A stretch of 64,000 nucleotides of DNA, taken from positions 27,574,918 through 27,638,917 of the forward strand of contig OZ024759.1 in NCBI GenBank assembly GCA_964016885.1, written 5' to 3'. The DNA is from Eledone cirrhosa. Lineage: Eukaryota > Mollusca > Cephalopoda > Octopoda > Eledonidae. This document shows positions 36,701 through 41,630 of this stretch, piece by piece (the first letter of the stretch is position 1; every line of letters begins with the position of its first letter). The translations under genes were made by a program, and so were the position numbers. Under the pieces are notes generated by a model. It was not told the origin of the DNA. It made no database searches and saw only the letters and a program-made list of their open reading frames with translations.

Positions 36701-38422
36701 AAGGACTGTACATTAGTAAGGACTGTACATTAGTAAGGACTGTACATTAGTAAGGACTGTACATTAGTAAGGACTGTACATTAGTAAGGACCGTACATTA
36801 GTAAGGACTGTACATTAGTAAGGACTGTACATTAGTAAGGACTGTACATTAGTAAGGACTGTACATTAGTAAGGACTGTACATTAGTAAGGACTGTACAT
36901 TAGTAAGGACTGTATTTTAGTAAGGACTGTACATTAGTAAAGACTGTACATTAGTAAGGACCGTACATTAGTAAGGACTGTATATTAGTAAGGACTGTAC
37001 ATTAGTAAGGACTGTACATTAGTAAGGACTGTATTTTAGTAAGGACTGTACATTAGTAAAGACTGTACATTAGTAAGGACCGTACATTAGTAAGGACTGT
37101 ATATTAGTAAGGACTGTACATTAGTAATGACTGTATATTAGTAAGGACTGTACATTAGTAAGGACTGTACATAAGTAAGGACTGTACATTAGTAATGACT
37201 GTACATAGGACTGTATATAAGTAAGGACTGTACATTAGTAAGGACTGTACATTAGTAAGGACTGTACATTAGTAAGGGCTGTACATTAGTAAGGACTGTA
37301 CATTAGTAAGGACTGTACATTAGTAAGGACTGTATATAAGTAAGGACTGTACATTAGTAAGGACTGTACATTAGTAAGGACTGTATATAAGTAAGGACTG
37401 TACATAAGTAAGGACTGTACATTAGTAAGTACTGTACATTAGTAAGGACTCTACATTAGTAAGGACTGTACATAAGTAAGGACTGTACATTAGTAAGGAC
37501 TGTACATTAGTAAGGACTGTACATAAGTAAGGACTGTACATTAGTAAGGACTGTACATTAGTAAGGACTGTACATAAGTAAGGACTGTACATTAGTAATG
37601 ACCACATTAGTAAGGACTGTATATTAGTAAGGAGTGTACATAAGTAAGGACTACATTAGTAATGACTGTACATAGGACTGTATATAAGAAGGGAGTGTAT
37701 ATAAAGATTGTATAGAGGGGAGTGTAAATAAGGACTGTATAAGGGGAGGACTATATATAAGGAGTGTTTATAAGGAGCATATTCCTGGCCTGTCCAGGAG
37801 ATTAGCAGCCCCACTTCAGTACTGACTTGGTTTATGTAGACCTGTCCAACCCTAGCTAGCAGAGTAAGCAGACATTAAAACAATGATGGTGATGATGAAG
37901 ATAAAGATTATGATGATGATGATAGTCATGAAGATTAAGAAGATGATGATGATGATGATGATGATGATGGTGATAATGGTGATTGATAATGATGAAGATG
38001 ACTATGATGATGATGATGGTGATGATGATAATGAAGATGACAATGACGATGATGATGATGATAAAATGTACAATATATAAACAACAACTCACCAAATCTT
38101 CTAAATTCATCTTTACACAGTTCCGAACACTTGTATTGGTTTTCAGCTCATCCAGGTTTTGGAATCTTTCTGCTAGATTTAACGAGACATTTACGACTGG
38201 CGTGCGGCTCTCCTCAGAACGATTTACATAGAGTGAGGATGTAGAATGGCATCGAATGGGCTGAAGTCCACAATACCATAATTTGAAGGCACCGTTGGTT
38301 CTCTGAGGTCTAGAACCAACCAATAAATTCTTCCTTGGTATCAATGTCAAACAGCGAGATAATACTCCTGTTGACTTCTGATCCATGAGAAGTTTTCGAG
38401 TTGATAGCCTGAAAGCAGCCAT
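11052..38422 (-). CDS. SLIMP: SLIMP-like catalytically inactive mitochondrial seryl-tRNA synthetase paralog (15 exons located)
   Basis: Fifteen exons with GT/AG borders and continuous phases give about 487 codons; human SARS2 is about 518 aa. The first 60 residues are Arg/Ser/Leu-rich with almost no acid, as in a mitochondrial presequence. The coiled-coil arm is in exons 1-3. Exon 4 has EETVIMRSLKLPNVLH, matching SARS2 EExxxxxALKLPNxxH. Exons 7-15 follow the class II core: EGCG, a VEVWAPS strand like IEAWMPG, and NVSRMLAFFME like VPRLLIALLE. The serine-binding TxE is ISS (about 316-318), the motif 2 Arg-Ala-Glu is Pro-Val-Gln (about 348-350), and the HxFxKxE strand is lost. Insect SLIMP shows the same loss and is known to act with mitochondrial SerRS2 rather than to charge tRNA. 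The start is ATG at 38422 (AAGATGG context); MSYK four codons upstream is possible. The last exon is uncertain. Confidence 0.8.
11175..11320 (+). repeat. Interspersed repeat (family with CCTGGCAGAGCCCA), copy 1
   Basis: AATCCTTGTGGAGTCATAGG to TTTTTAAAACCTGGCAGAGC and CCAGGTCTGAACACA matches blocks at 25495-25660 and 25765-25925. I do not recognise the class. Confidence 0.6.
11330..12062 (+). repeat. ~120-bp tandem repeat interrupted by a solo LTR
   Basis: Units contain GTCAGATCAGACCAAGAAAA and CTTTCCATTACTGATATTAT. Three to four units flank and surround the LTR at 11649-11988. Confidence 0.7.
11649..11988 (+). mobile_element. Solo LTR with TATA box
   Basis: A 340-bp block begins TGTAGCGG and ends CTCGCTAT. 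It is flanked by the 5-bp direct repeat AAAAC (11644-11648 and 11989-11993) and splits a tandem-repeat unit. TATAAAA lies about 80 bp from the 5' end, as in an LTR promoter. No internal region or partner LTR is present. Confidence 0.65.
12265..12490 (+). repeat. tRNA-headed SINE (family B)
   Basis: The head reads GGTGGCTGAGTGGTTAGAGA (A box) and GGTTGTGAGTTTAATTCGCG (B box), then CTTGAGCAAGACACTTTATT. The tail CCAATGGAAACATTGTTTCC is related to the tandem repeat at 11.3-12.0 kb. Confidence 0.75.
12669..12854 (-). repeat. tRNA-headed SINE (family A) with perfect 18-bp TSD
   Basis: The copy is flanked by TAGTATATATAGAGTAAT at 12651-12668 and 12855-12872. Reading the minus strand it starts GGGCGGTGGATTGGCAGTAT and ends AAAGAAGAAACA. 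The long target-site duplication shows LINE-type retrotransposition. Confidence 0.9.
13003..13228 (+). mobile_element. piggyBac-like MITE with internal SINE fragment
   Basis: Starts GTTAACCCTTTAGTATTTAA; at about 13079-13142 a truncated family A SINE replaces the ATCAAAATCTCA segment; ends GAATGCTAAAGGATTAA. Confidence 0.75.
13232..13368 (-). repeat. tRNA-headed SINE (family A), 5'-truncated
   Basis: It contains AGGCACAAAGTCAGCATTTT and GGCAGGATTTGAACGCAGGA (B-box complement) but lacks the tRNA A-box end. Confidence 0.7.
13380..13512 (-). repeat. Tandem copies of exon 14 donor region
   Basis: Two diverged units, about 62 bp apart, repeat the sequence around the exon 14 donor (plus strand TACTAACCAGGTGTAC). 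They lie in the following intron. Confidence 0.7.
13520..13606 (-). CDS. SLIMP: SLIMP-like exon 14
   Basis: The 29 codons read VASVYLTGTFVGERLMISSS then STQEQPVHL, aligning with GEVTSASNCTDFQSRRLHI. Both its acceptor and donor segments are duplicated in the flanking introns. The intron before it holds the 6.3-kb satellite. Confidence 0.8.
13607..13730 (-). repeat. Tandem copies of exon 14 acceptor region
   Basis: Reading the minus strand, CATTTCCAATTAACAG|GTGAC and CATTTCCAGTTCACAG|GTGAC precede the used CATTTCCAATTCGCAG|GTGGC at roughly 53-bp spacing. Confidence 0.75.
13958..14160 (+). repeat. Tandem duplication of a ~115-bp block
   Basis: CCCTTCAGCTGTGTCAAAGA with CCACATGATAA occurs at about 13968 and again at about 14090. 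It is followed by a C run and (CA)n. Function unknown. Confidence 0.6.
14270..14395 (-). repeat. SINE family A fragment
   Basis: Contains AAGTATGAAAGGCAAAGTTG and CTTGGCAGGATTTGAACTCA (B-box complement), truncated before the A box by a TA microsatellite. Confidence 0.65.
14757..14924 (+). mobile_element. hAT-like MITE with 8-bp TSD
   Basis: Starts CAGGGTTTCCCCAAATC and ends TTGGGAAGCACTG. It is flanked by GTTTAGAG and GCTTAGAG (7/8 identical). The same family occurs at 34457-34622. Confidence 0.7.
15040..15145 (+). mobile_element. LINE 3' tail fragment
   Basis: CATCTGATCTGACTAGTCTC to CATGCTAGCATGGAAGAATG and GATGATGATAATGAT match the terminal ~100 bp of the LINE. Confidence 0.7.
15178..15402 (-). 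repeat. tRNA-headed SINE (family A) with duplicated 3' end
   Basis: GTTTCTACTTTAGGCACAA occurs twice (about 15184 and 15222), then the full body and head complement to CCAATACTGCCAATCCACAA. Confidence 0.8.
15530..15770 (+). repeat. (GA)n purine-rich tract
   Basis: GAGAGA and GGAAGAGG runs form a 240-bp polypurine strand next to the large satellite. Confidence 0.8.
15869..22161 (+). repeat. 6.3-kb satellite, 22-bp unit, in the intron before exon 14 of the SLIMP-like gene
   Basis: Roughly 280 copies of GATGAGGAGCTGGTGTGGTG plus GT alternate with GAGGAGGTGG variants; 19- and 25-bp units occur, and GGGAGTGGTGAGGAGGTGG variants cluster at both ends. The minus strand is open for more than 2,200 codons because the 22-mer has no stop in any of its three minus frames, and 3 x 22 bp gives a 22-residue Pro/His/Thr/Ser period. 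It is not a gene. The G-rich strand could form G-quadruplexes. About 6.3 kb of an intron of roughly 9.4 kb is this array. Confidence 0.95.
22162..22228 (+). repeat. TA microsatellite at the satellite border
   Basis: Two (TA)n runs separated by CACGCTAGTGTATG, followed at 22258-22273 by a G run. Confidence 0.8.
22425..22635 (+). mobile_element. LINE reverse-transcriptase fragment with tail
   Basis: AGGAATCTAGGTGTTGAGGA to GGTGCTGTCAGTAAAGTGAG and CAGGGTTCGGTCCTCAGTCC correspond to the RT segment LGVxExLVxxVQxxYRGAVS and QGSVLSP of the LINE at 59-62 kb. The (TGATGA) tail follows directly after an internal deletion. Confidence 0.75.
22690..22930. repeat. Diverged inverted duplicate and TA/GA microsatellites
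   Basis: GTTGTTTATTATGTAATTAA (22383) recurs as GTTGTTTATTACATAATTAA (22802), and CAGATGTTAGAATCGTCTAA resembles CAGATGTCAGTTGAGCTTGT, so 22310-22420 and 22730-22820 are diverged direct copies. No gene is seen. Confidence 0.55.
23017..23110 (-). CDS. SLIMP: SLIMP-like exon 13: core strand VEVWAPS
   Basis: It reads (R)LVVLPASQLHVSECKKVIVEVW and APSQQKYLP, aligning with FRVLDMPTxELGLPAYRKFDIEAWMPG. It leaves in phase 0. Confidence 0.85.
23145..23270 (+). repeat. SINE family A, degenerate
   Basis: GGTGGCTGGTTTGTTAAAAT and GAAATCCTGCCGAGGTCAAA are diverged head sequences directly upstream of a LINE 3' UTR-like tandem segment. Confidence 0.6.
23270..23550 (+). repeat. LINE 3' UTR-derived tandem repeats
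   Basis: Units of CACCCAGTACACTCTGTAAA and GTGGTAGGAAAG recur four times with irregular spacing. Confidence 0.7.
23560..23745 (+). repeat. Interspersed repeat shared with 51.2 kb
   Basis: CAAGCACACCTTCCAGCAAG to CATAAAATCTGTCCAGCGAT is about 70% alike, by eye, to 51205-51360. Class unknown. Confidence 0.6.
23795..24006 (-). repeat. SINE family A, long subtype
   Basis: It contains CAAGGCCAACAATTTTTTGG, the extra AAAGTCGATTAAATTGACCC block and CCGATTCTGCCAATCCACCG. It lies about 85 bp downstream of exon 12. Confidence 0.8.
24093..24199 (-). CDS. SLIMP: SLIMP-like exon 12
   Basis: It reads CEVCSVCHDESSSDDQFQQL then LTIIWNFYSDLNLPA. It aligns with VEMFGV...SxxLLEEFLxLQxEILxxLGLxFR. Two CxxC pairs (C-E-V-C and C-S-V-C sharing a Cys) replace the usual acidic/aromatic strand. 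Confidence 0.85.
24305..25265 (+). repeat. (ACC/ATC/GCC)n array with a ~195-205 bp higher-order period
   Basis: ATGCCAACCACTGCCACCAA recurs at 24368, 24563, 24756, 24961 and 25154. Within each period triplets vary in the same order, so multi-hundred-base units were duplicated. Confidence 0.9.
25395..25925 (+). repeat. SINE A fragments and two copies of the CCTGGC(A/G)GAG repeat
   Basis: SINE body pieces at 25395-25450 and 25680-25760 alternate with AACCTGGCGGAGGTCC (about 25577) and AACCTGGCAGAGCCCA (about 25841) repeat blocks. No gene is seen. Confidence 0.6.
26151..26203 (-). CDS. SLIMP: SLIMP-like exon 11
   Basis: It reads (V)QSSCADIGLYNTSQTTK, in frame between exons 10 and 12, with TTTTTCAG and GTGAAA borders. 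GLY and the final TK align with GLYRVHHFTK of SARS2. Its 5' half is the last unit of a row of about 59-bp tandem duplications (26203-26440). Confidence 0.75.
26203..26440 (-). repeat. Tandem duplication of exon 11 acceptor and 5' half
   Basis: Four further units of about 58-59 bp lie upstream of exon 11. On the minus strand each has a TTTCTCAG or TTTTTCAG followed by a sequence like TTCAGTTCAGTTGTACTGAC and ACCTCTCAATTTG. The units read through in frame as FSVQFSCTDSSLNKPLNL. Confidence 0.85.
26462..26555 (+). mobile_element. Helitron-like 5' terminus (candidate)
   Basis: TCTCTATATATAAAATTC followed by (TGTC)n resembles the 5' ends of many animal Helitrons. It lies next to the exon 11 tandem array; no 3' end was found nearby. 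Confidence 0.4.
26690..27165. repeat. GTGT and CAACAC microsatellites in intron
   Basis: GTGTGTATGTG tracts at 26690-26940, then (CAA/CAC)n at 26965-27130. The phrase TCTGGTGACACAATTCAACA occurs twice (26990 and 27137). Confidence 0.7.
27189..27266 (-). CDS. SLIMP: SLIMP-like exon 10: degenerate motif 2
   Basis: It reads FLTRMSVDCKSLPQTYFSIG then KTYCP. It aligns with the LPVRMVCSSTCYRAE segment of SARS2, and the motif 2 arginine is missing. Confidence 0.8.
27305..27710 (-). repeat. tRNA-headed SINE (family B) joined to LINE-type tail
   Basis: As at 10.1 kb: GGCGCATGGCTTAGTGGTTA and GGTTGTGAGTTCAATTCTCG on the minus strand, with the LINE tail sequence CTAGCATGGGTTAGACGGGT and (TCATCA) at the other end. 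Confidence 0.8.
27849..28063 (+). mobile_element. piggyBac-like MITE between duplicated flanks
   Basis: TTAAACTTTTAGCATTTAAA to GTAAATGCTAAAGGGTTAA, TTAA on both sides. The ~85-bp segment before it (27761-27845) recurs after it (28071-28160). Confidence 0.8.
28219..28549 (+). mobile_element. hAT-like MITE with 15-bp perfect TIRs
   Basis: It starts CAGCGTTTCTCAACC and ends with its exact reverse complement. Flanks CTCTCATC and CTCTAATC are a 7/8 match, an 8-bp target duplication typical of hAT elements. Confidence 0.85.
28594..28678 (-). CDS. SLIMP: SLIMP-like exon 9: lost serine-binding TxE
   Basis: It reads IYTLENSEENPKIEHLTHLV and GISSMSFA. It aligns with IYNIDPxxFxDLxLAGTAEVGLAG; the Thr-Ala-Glu that binds serine is replaced by Ile-Ser-Ser. 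Confidence 0.85.
29221..29520 (+). repeat. tRNA-headed SINE (family B)
   Basis: GGCACATGGCTTAGTGGTTA, GGTTGTGAGTTCAATTCTCA, CTTGAGCAAGACACTTTATT, then LINE 3' UTR-like CACTGCAAAGTGGTCGTGGA ending in a G run. Confidence 0.8.
29578..29613 (-). CDS. SLIMP: SLIMP-like exon 8 (36-bp microexon, EGCG)
   Basis: Twelve codons, EGCGVDITDSEK, phase 0. It directly continues exon 7 (VVM) and matches the FEGCG of SARS2. Borders are TGTCTAG and GTGAGA. Confidence 0.85.
30175..30316 (-). CDS. SLIMP: SLIMP-like exon 7: class II motif 1 region
   Basis: This 142-bp exon reads SDIGHGAYFLLGPLAWLERK followed by FINHFSESLTHMGFQQIICP and EIFKTVVM. It aligns with YYLxGxGALLExxLxxxxxxxLxxRGFxPMxxPDLL. The conserved Pro of motif 1 is present in ICPE. 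Confidence 0.9.
30400..31045 (+). repeat. 69-bp minisatellite in intron before exon 7
   Basis: About nine units contain GGTGAAGGTAGACCTCTCTT and TAAAGGATGTTTGTCCAGTA at 69-bp spacing (30531, 30600 and on). Divergence is low, so amplification is recent. Confidence 0.9.
31055..31197 (-). repeat. SINE family A, 3'-truncated
   Basis: CACGGCAGGATTTGAACTCA and CTACCAACACTGCTAATCCA mark the head on the minus strand; the (ATT) end is replaced by the minisatellite. Confidence 0.75.
31382..31448 (-). CDS. SLIMP: SLIMP-like exon 6
   Basis: This 67-bp exon reads LTHLPHPNHMTLGQQRNWI and KF, entering in phase 1 and leaving in phase 2. It aligns with the SARS2 region HLEIGEKLDII that begins the core. Confidence 0.75.
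31515..31702 (-). repeat. SINE family A, long subtype
   Basis: ACAAGGCCAACAATTTGGTC, CCAGTGCATTACTGGTGCTT and CTGCAGGATTTGAACTCAGA are present. Confidence 0.75.
31703..32140. other. SLIMP-like intron without recognised repeats
   Basis: AT-rich intron sequence including ATACAACA(A)TCAATAAAATTA duplicated near 32040-32090. I see no gene or RNA here. Confidence 0.5.
32148..32193 (-). CDS. SLIMP: SLIMP-like exon 5
   Basis: This 46-bp exon reads PTQGMKILEENVPEN and ends in phase 1. It has good TTGTAG and GTGAGA borders and connects the two neighbouring exons in frame. Confidence 0.75.
32250..32617 (+). repeat. (GATGGT/GGTGAT)n tract
   Basis: Triplet repeat with two longer duplicated blocks containing GATGATGAATATGACAATGA. 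Confidence 0.9.
32632..32847 (+). mobile_element. piggyBac-like MITE, full copy
   Basis: TTAACCTTTTAGCATTTAAA to GTAGATGGTAAAGGGTTAA, flanked by TTAA. 216 bp. Confidence 0.85.
32912..32986 (-). CDS. SLIMP: SLIMP-like exon 4: end of arm, LKLPN motif
   Basis: The 25 codons read ADFNILEETVIMRSLKLPN and VLHKDT. The LKLPNxxH motif marks the junction of arm and catalytic core in SerRS proteins and is the strongest family marker. Confidence 0.9.
33045..33545 (+). repeat. ~48-55 bp tandem repeat of LINE 3' UTR origin
   Basis: About nine units of AAAGGCACCCAGTCCACCCT and GTAAGGTGGTTGTGCTGGTG, followed at 33545-33700 by a LINE tail with CATGCAAGCGTGGAAAATGG and (GATGAT). Confidence 0.85.
33940..34155 (+). 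mobile_element. piggyBac-like MITE, full copy
   Basis: TTAACCTTTTATCATTTAAA to GTAAATGCTAAAGGGTTAA, flanked by TTAA. 216 bp, the same length as the copy at 32632. Confidence 0.85.
34457..34622 (+). mobile_element. hAT-like MITE with perfect 8-bp TSD
   Basis: Flanked by CTCCAGTG at 34449-34456 and 34623-34630. It shares GGTTCAGAAACTTTTGGGG and TCTAATACTGTTATATGATC with the copy at 14757. Confidence 0.85.
34699..34736. other. 38-bp hairpin, CTAGCAG...CTGCTAG
   Basis: CTAGCAGAAAA pairs with TTTTCTGCTAG around CCACCCTTCGGGTG, which itself forms an inner stem. A Helitron-type terminal hairpin or a foldback remnant are possible readings. Confidence 0.6.
34873..35515 (-). mobile_element. LINE 3' end with C-terminal ORF remnant
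   Basis: The minus strand encodes RMKVDSCITKCRAIKIDGSH then IGRPRKTWDELINSDLTHLH (about 35442-35230), the C-terminus of the LINE protein seen at 53 and 59 kb, then its 3' UTR and (GAT)n tail at 34873. It is a diverged, 5'-truncated copy. Confidence 0.8.
35794..35874 (-). CDS. SLIMP: SLIMP-like exon 3: arm helix continuation
   Basis: The 27 codons read ETDDVKKSREILKPRGKTLR and QTLKTLN, phase 0 on both sides, with a TTCCTGAAT/ATTCAG acceptor and a GTAAGT donor. It corresponds to the turn and the start of the returning helix of the arm. Confidence 0.8.
36070..36315 (-). repeat. Two overlapping SINE family A pieces
   Basis: A 3' piece (GTTTCTACTTGAGGCACAAG to CATTACTGGTACTT) is followed by another copy starting GGTTTCTGATTTAAGCACAA with the B-box complement GGCGGGATTTGAACTCAGAT. 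Confidence 0.75.
36353..36457 (-). CDS. SLIMP: SLIMP-like exon 2: arm helix
   Basis: The 35 codons run AEDYKWLMKLKMEKEKLEEE then RRTIASMMAALTKVK, with GTAAGT following. The charged heptad pattern matches the tRNA-binding helical arm of SerRS enzymes. The acceptor lies beside a 1.2-kb array of 17-bp repeats. Confidence 0.85.
36497..37690 (+). repeat. 17-bp minisatellite (ACATTAGTAAGGACTGT) in intron 1
   Basis: About 65-70 copies, some with ATAAG for TTAG and some shorter. The array begins about 40 bp upstream of the exon 2 acceptor of the SLIMP-like gene. On the minus strand each unit contains TTACTAAT, which resembles a branch-point sequence. Confidence 0.9.
37880..38075 (+). repeat. (GAT)n tract beside exon 1
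   Basis: GATGATGAAGA-type triplets end about 20 bp from the exon 1 donor. Confidence 0.85.
38093..38422 (-). CDS. SLIMP: SLIMP-like exon 1: mitochondrial presequence and start of arm
   Basis: The 110 codons run from MAAFRLSTRKLL to NCVKMNLEDL and end in phase 0 at TTG|GTGAGT. The N-terminus is basic and lacks acidic residues before Asp14. NLAERFQNLDELKTN aligns with the segment of SARS2 before the coiled-coil arm. Confidence 0.8.
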
Positions 38423-38960
38423 CTTGTATGACATAACACTATTGGTATCTCTATAACGAGGGATGATGGTACTGGTCACTTGGGATCACAAGGGGATCAG
38501 TAGCTAGGATTACAGTTGTTAGATTTATTCAGTAGAACAAAGCTAAGGATAATCCTCTTGTAAATTATCTTGAGAAGATGCCATACTGTAAAATATGAAA
38601 ATAGAAATAAAATTAATATAGAGGATCGAGACCTCTGGCATTACGCAGTAATATAGAAGACCCGCCTTCCCATGTGCATGGGTTGAAGCATACACCCCAA
38701 TATGCACCTCTCCCTCCACTATTCCAAACACCTCCCACGTCCTAACACCCCACCCTTCATTCATGACCTTATACCCTTTTCACCCCAGCCCCCAGTCAAC
38801 AGCCTATACTGTAAAGTGATCATTTTGGTACCATGATAAAAAGCACCCAGTCCACACTGTAAATGTAGTTGAGCACTTGTTAGAATGTAGGAACATGTGT
38901 AAGTGAGGAGCCCTTAGTAGCATACAGGAAAATAAAATAATGATTTCTTTATTTATGTTT
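38423..38960. other. Upstream flank of the SLIMP-like gene with LINE 3' fragment
   Basis: No TATA or initiator is obvious above the start codon. From about 38622, CTGGCATTACGCAGTAATAT and CATGTGCATGGGTTGAAGCA match the LINE C-terminus/3' UTR in plus orientation. 38810-38870 has the CACCCAGTCCACACTGTAAA motif. Confidence 0.6.
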
Positions 38961-38989
38961 TTATTTGATCAACAGCTTCCTTTTTATGC

Positions 38990-39262
38990 CGGTCATCATC
39001 GAGACCTCTGGTGTCCTTGGTCTCCACATTGCGGAATTCCTCTGCAAAATCAGAAAAACAGCAATCAACCTATCCGAAGCACCCATTGAAGTGGGGTGGT
39101 GGAGGCCTTGGATGTCCTTGGTCCCCACACTGCCGAATTCCTCTGCAAAATCAGAAAGACAGCACAAAGCCCTCCTGAGGAAGGAACCCTGTGAAGTGGG
39201 GTGGCTGGAGACCTCGGATGTCCATAGTCCCCACACTGCCGAATTCCTCTGCAAAATCCCAC
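38990..39262 (+). repeat. ~103-bp tandem repeat (GAATTCCTCTGCAAAATC)
   Basis: Two and a half units starting GAGACCTCTGGTGTCCTTGG or GAGGCCTTGGATGTCCTTGG. Related phrases occur at 40.6 kb and 50.9 kb. Confidence 0.8.
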
Positions 39263-39585
39263 CGAGGTTAGCTTTGCCTTTCGTCCTTACATGGGTGATA
39301 AAATAAAGTACCAGTAATGCACTGGGGTTGATTTAATCGACTTTCCCTTTCCGCTAAAATTGTTGGCCTTCTGTCTAAATCAGAAATCATTATTACATCA
39401 GTATCGTTAGAGGGTCGGATGCCATGGTTTGCAGCATGGAGTTACGGGCCTTTACGATCTGAGTTCAAGTCCCGCCGAGGTTGACTTTGCCTTTCATCCT
39501 TACGGGGTCGATAAAGTGAAGTACCAGTAATGCACTGGGATGATTGCTGGGCTTGTGCCAAAAGTAGAAACAATTATTTTGATCT
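39250..39585 (+). repeat. Two tandem SINE family A copies
   Basis: A long-subtype body (to TCTAAATCAGAAATCATTAT, 39396) is followed by a complete copy with GGTCGGATGCCATGGTTTGC and AGTTCAAGTCCCGCCGAGGT ending AGTAGAAACAATTATT. Confidence 0.8.
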
Positions 39586-39589
39586 GTCC

Positions 39590-40030
39590 ACGCCTTGAAC
39601 CTTGGGTGACACCTAAAGGTCAAACTCTAGGTCACCACCCTTTTGGTGTGAACAGGTTCATGCGTGGGCTATCCCCTCAAGGTGAGAGACAGAAAGCGAC
39701 AGGTATATAAAGCCTCTATCATCCCACGTTTATACAGAGAGATCGGAGCACCACGATACAGACCAGCTATGTGAAAGATTCACCGCTACCTTCAGGCCAC
39801 AGTGGTCTACAGTCAACTACAGACCATTACTCTCTCTTTCTTCTCTTTGTCTCAGACTACACCAGCCTCATGAACCAACAACAAAAATAACATTGTCAAC
39901 CTTCGCAACTCGTGGTAATATGTTTATTGTTCTTTTTGACTGAAGTGAAGTAAACCTTTATATATAAAGTAAATCATTTATTCTTGTTATTTCATCTAAT
40001 AACCGTGTTAATCCATCTAACAATATCTTA
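39590..40030 (+). mobile_element. LTR-like block with TATA box
   Basis: From TGATCTGTCCACGCC to ATCTTACA (TG...CA), with TATATAAAGCC near 39702 and a leader after it. No target duplication or internal domain was found, so a solo LTR is likely but unproven. Confidence 0.5.
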
Positions 40031-40114
40031 CAAATACCCTTCGTTAAACTATAATGTTTGTAGCTTGTATGAACAGACGATCTATGATGAGCTTTTGAAG
40101 AATTCATATATAAA

Positions 40115-40285
40115 GGTTAAAGGATGATTTGCTCAAGCGCATAGATGTTATAAAATAGATTATAAAATTGGGTGAAGACTCTTAAAAAACGGAAAAAGAA
40201 GTTGCTATAGGCCGATATGAGCGTCTTTTAAGGGTCTTCACCGTATTTCATAACACCTATGCGTTTGAGCACATTATCCTTTACA
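40115..40285. mobile_element. Foldback element
   Basis: AAAGGATGATTTGCTCAAGC and GGGTGAAGACTCTTAAAA pair, with mismatches, with the right arm TTTTAAGGGTCTTCACC and GAGCACATTATCCTTT. The loop is about 40 bp. Confidence 0.7.
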
Positions 40286-40554
40286 CACACACATTCATAC
40301 ACACATATATATATATATATATCAGACTTGGCAACCTCTAAAAACCCAAATGAGGAGTACCATGAAAAAAAGTGCCCCAAAACGGGGAGAATTTACATAA
40401 TGAAAGCTATACCCATTTTCACAAGAGAAAACAAACATCCTCTCATCCACCTCAGCAAAGCATAATATCCAACGCTCTACCAATTCTGCTTTCAGCAACC
40501 TACACAATCGAACATTTTTTAGAGAAGCGCTTCAAATTTAATATAAATTTGATC

Positions 40555-40825
40555 CTCAACGGGTTGAAAGTCCAGCCCTGGCAGTGATATGGGGACCCAT
40601 AACACCAGAAGTTTCCACAGCTAGACGTTTGACAAGAAGACAGCTCACTTTAAGGGGCTCACTGTTACACGTGGTCAACCCCACCCTGATAACAATGAAT
40701 AGGAAGGTGGTACGGGGACCCGGAACACCAAAAATCTCCACAATAACAAGTTTGACCGACAAATCTATCAGAAAGCGGTGGATACTTCTGCAAGTTGCAA
40801 CCTTCAGCTTGTCCGGCAACTAAGC
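40555..40825. repeat. Interspersed repeat (GGGGACCC..AACACCA) in two units
   Basis: GGGGACCCATAACACCAGAA and GGGGACCCGGAACACCAAAA lie about 120 bp apart in similar context. Open frames on both strands are weak and without similarity I can recognise. Confidence 0.5.
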
Positions 40826-41321
40826 CAGGACCTGTCACCGAAACATTTATTTCACCAGTTCGCTTCTACATCGATCTTAACTCCTTTTGAAATATAATTA
40901 TAGCAAATATACGGTTATTCATTTGTATAAACAATACTAACCTGATAAAACACGCCGCTATAGAATGTTTGCCATAAATCGGTATTACTGTCGTAAGACA
41001 CAATTAAAATTTCACTACAATTACTTATATATATATATATATATAAATAACATATTTTAATTGCTTGACTTCATTTTATTTAATTTCTTACAAAGAATAA
41101 TGTCATATTTATTTCATATATTAAATTCAATTCTATTTTATATTTGCTCAGTGTCGTTATATGACGTTCCAGTTGTTGTTAGCGGCTTTTCAGGCTGCAA
41201 TCAAGTTGACGCTCACAACATCCGTAGTCGAACTTAATTATAAATTGTTAAATACAAGTAATTATCGTTGTTCTTTTTGGGGGGTTTGTGGGTATATTTT
41301 TATTTTAAACGCAAATAAAGC

Positions 41322-41630
41322 TACGGCACTACAACGCTATTAGCTGTCAGTCGCGAAAGTGACGTCATTCGTTATCGTTTATTTCCGTATTACTACCACC
41401 ACGCGTAAGTGGAGTTTTCACGCGTTTTTTATTTTTTTTATTACAGCATATCGATGTAAGTGGAGTTACTTAAATGAAAATATAGGTGGCCCTTAAAAGG
41501 GCCAAATTAGAAAACAAATTTAAGTTAATTAGAAGAAAAAAAAATCCACTTACGCGTGGTAGTAATACGGAAATAAACGATGTTTTGCTTTCTTCGGCTG
41601 CTTTCGACTGACAGTTGTAGTGCCAAAGCT
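41322..41630. mobile_element. TIR element with a histone-type stem-loop at its centre
   Basis: The left arm GGCACTACAACGCTATTAGC and the right arm GACAGTTGTAGTGCC are inverted. Inner arms CCACCACGCGTAAGTGGA and TCCACTTACGCGTGGTAG are too. Between them lies GGCCCTTAAAAGGGCC (41488-41503). A TGACGTCA octamer occurs in the left arm. Confidence 0.75.
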
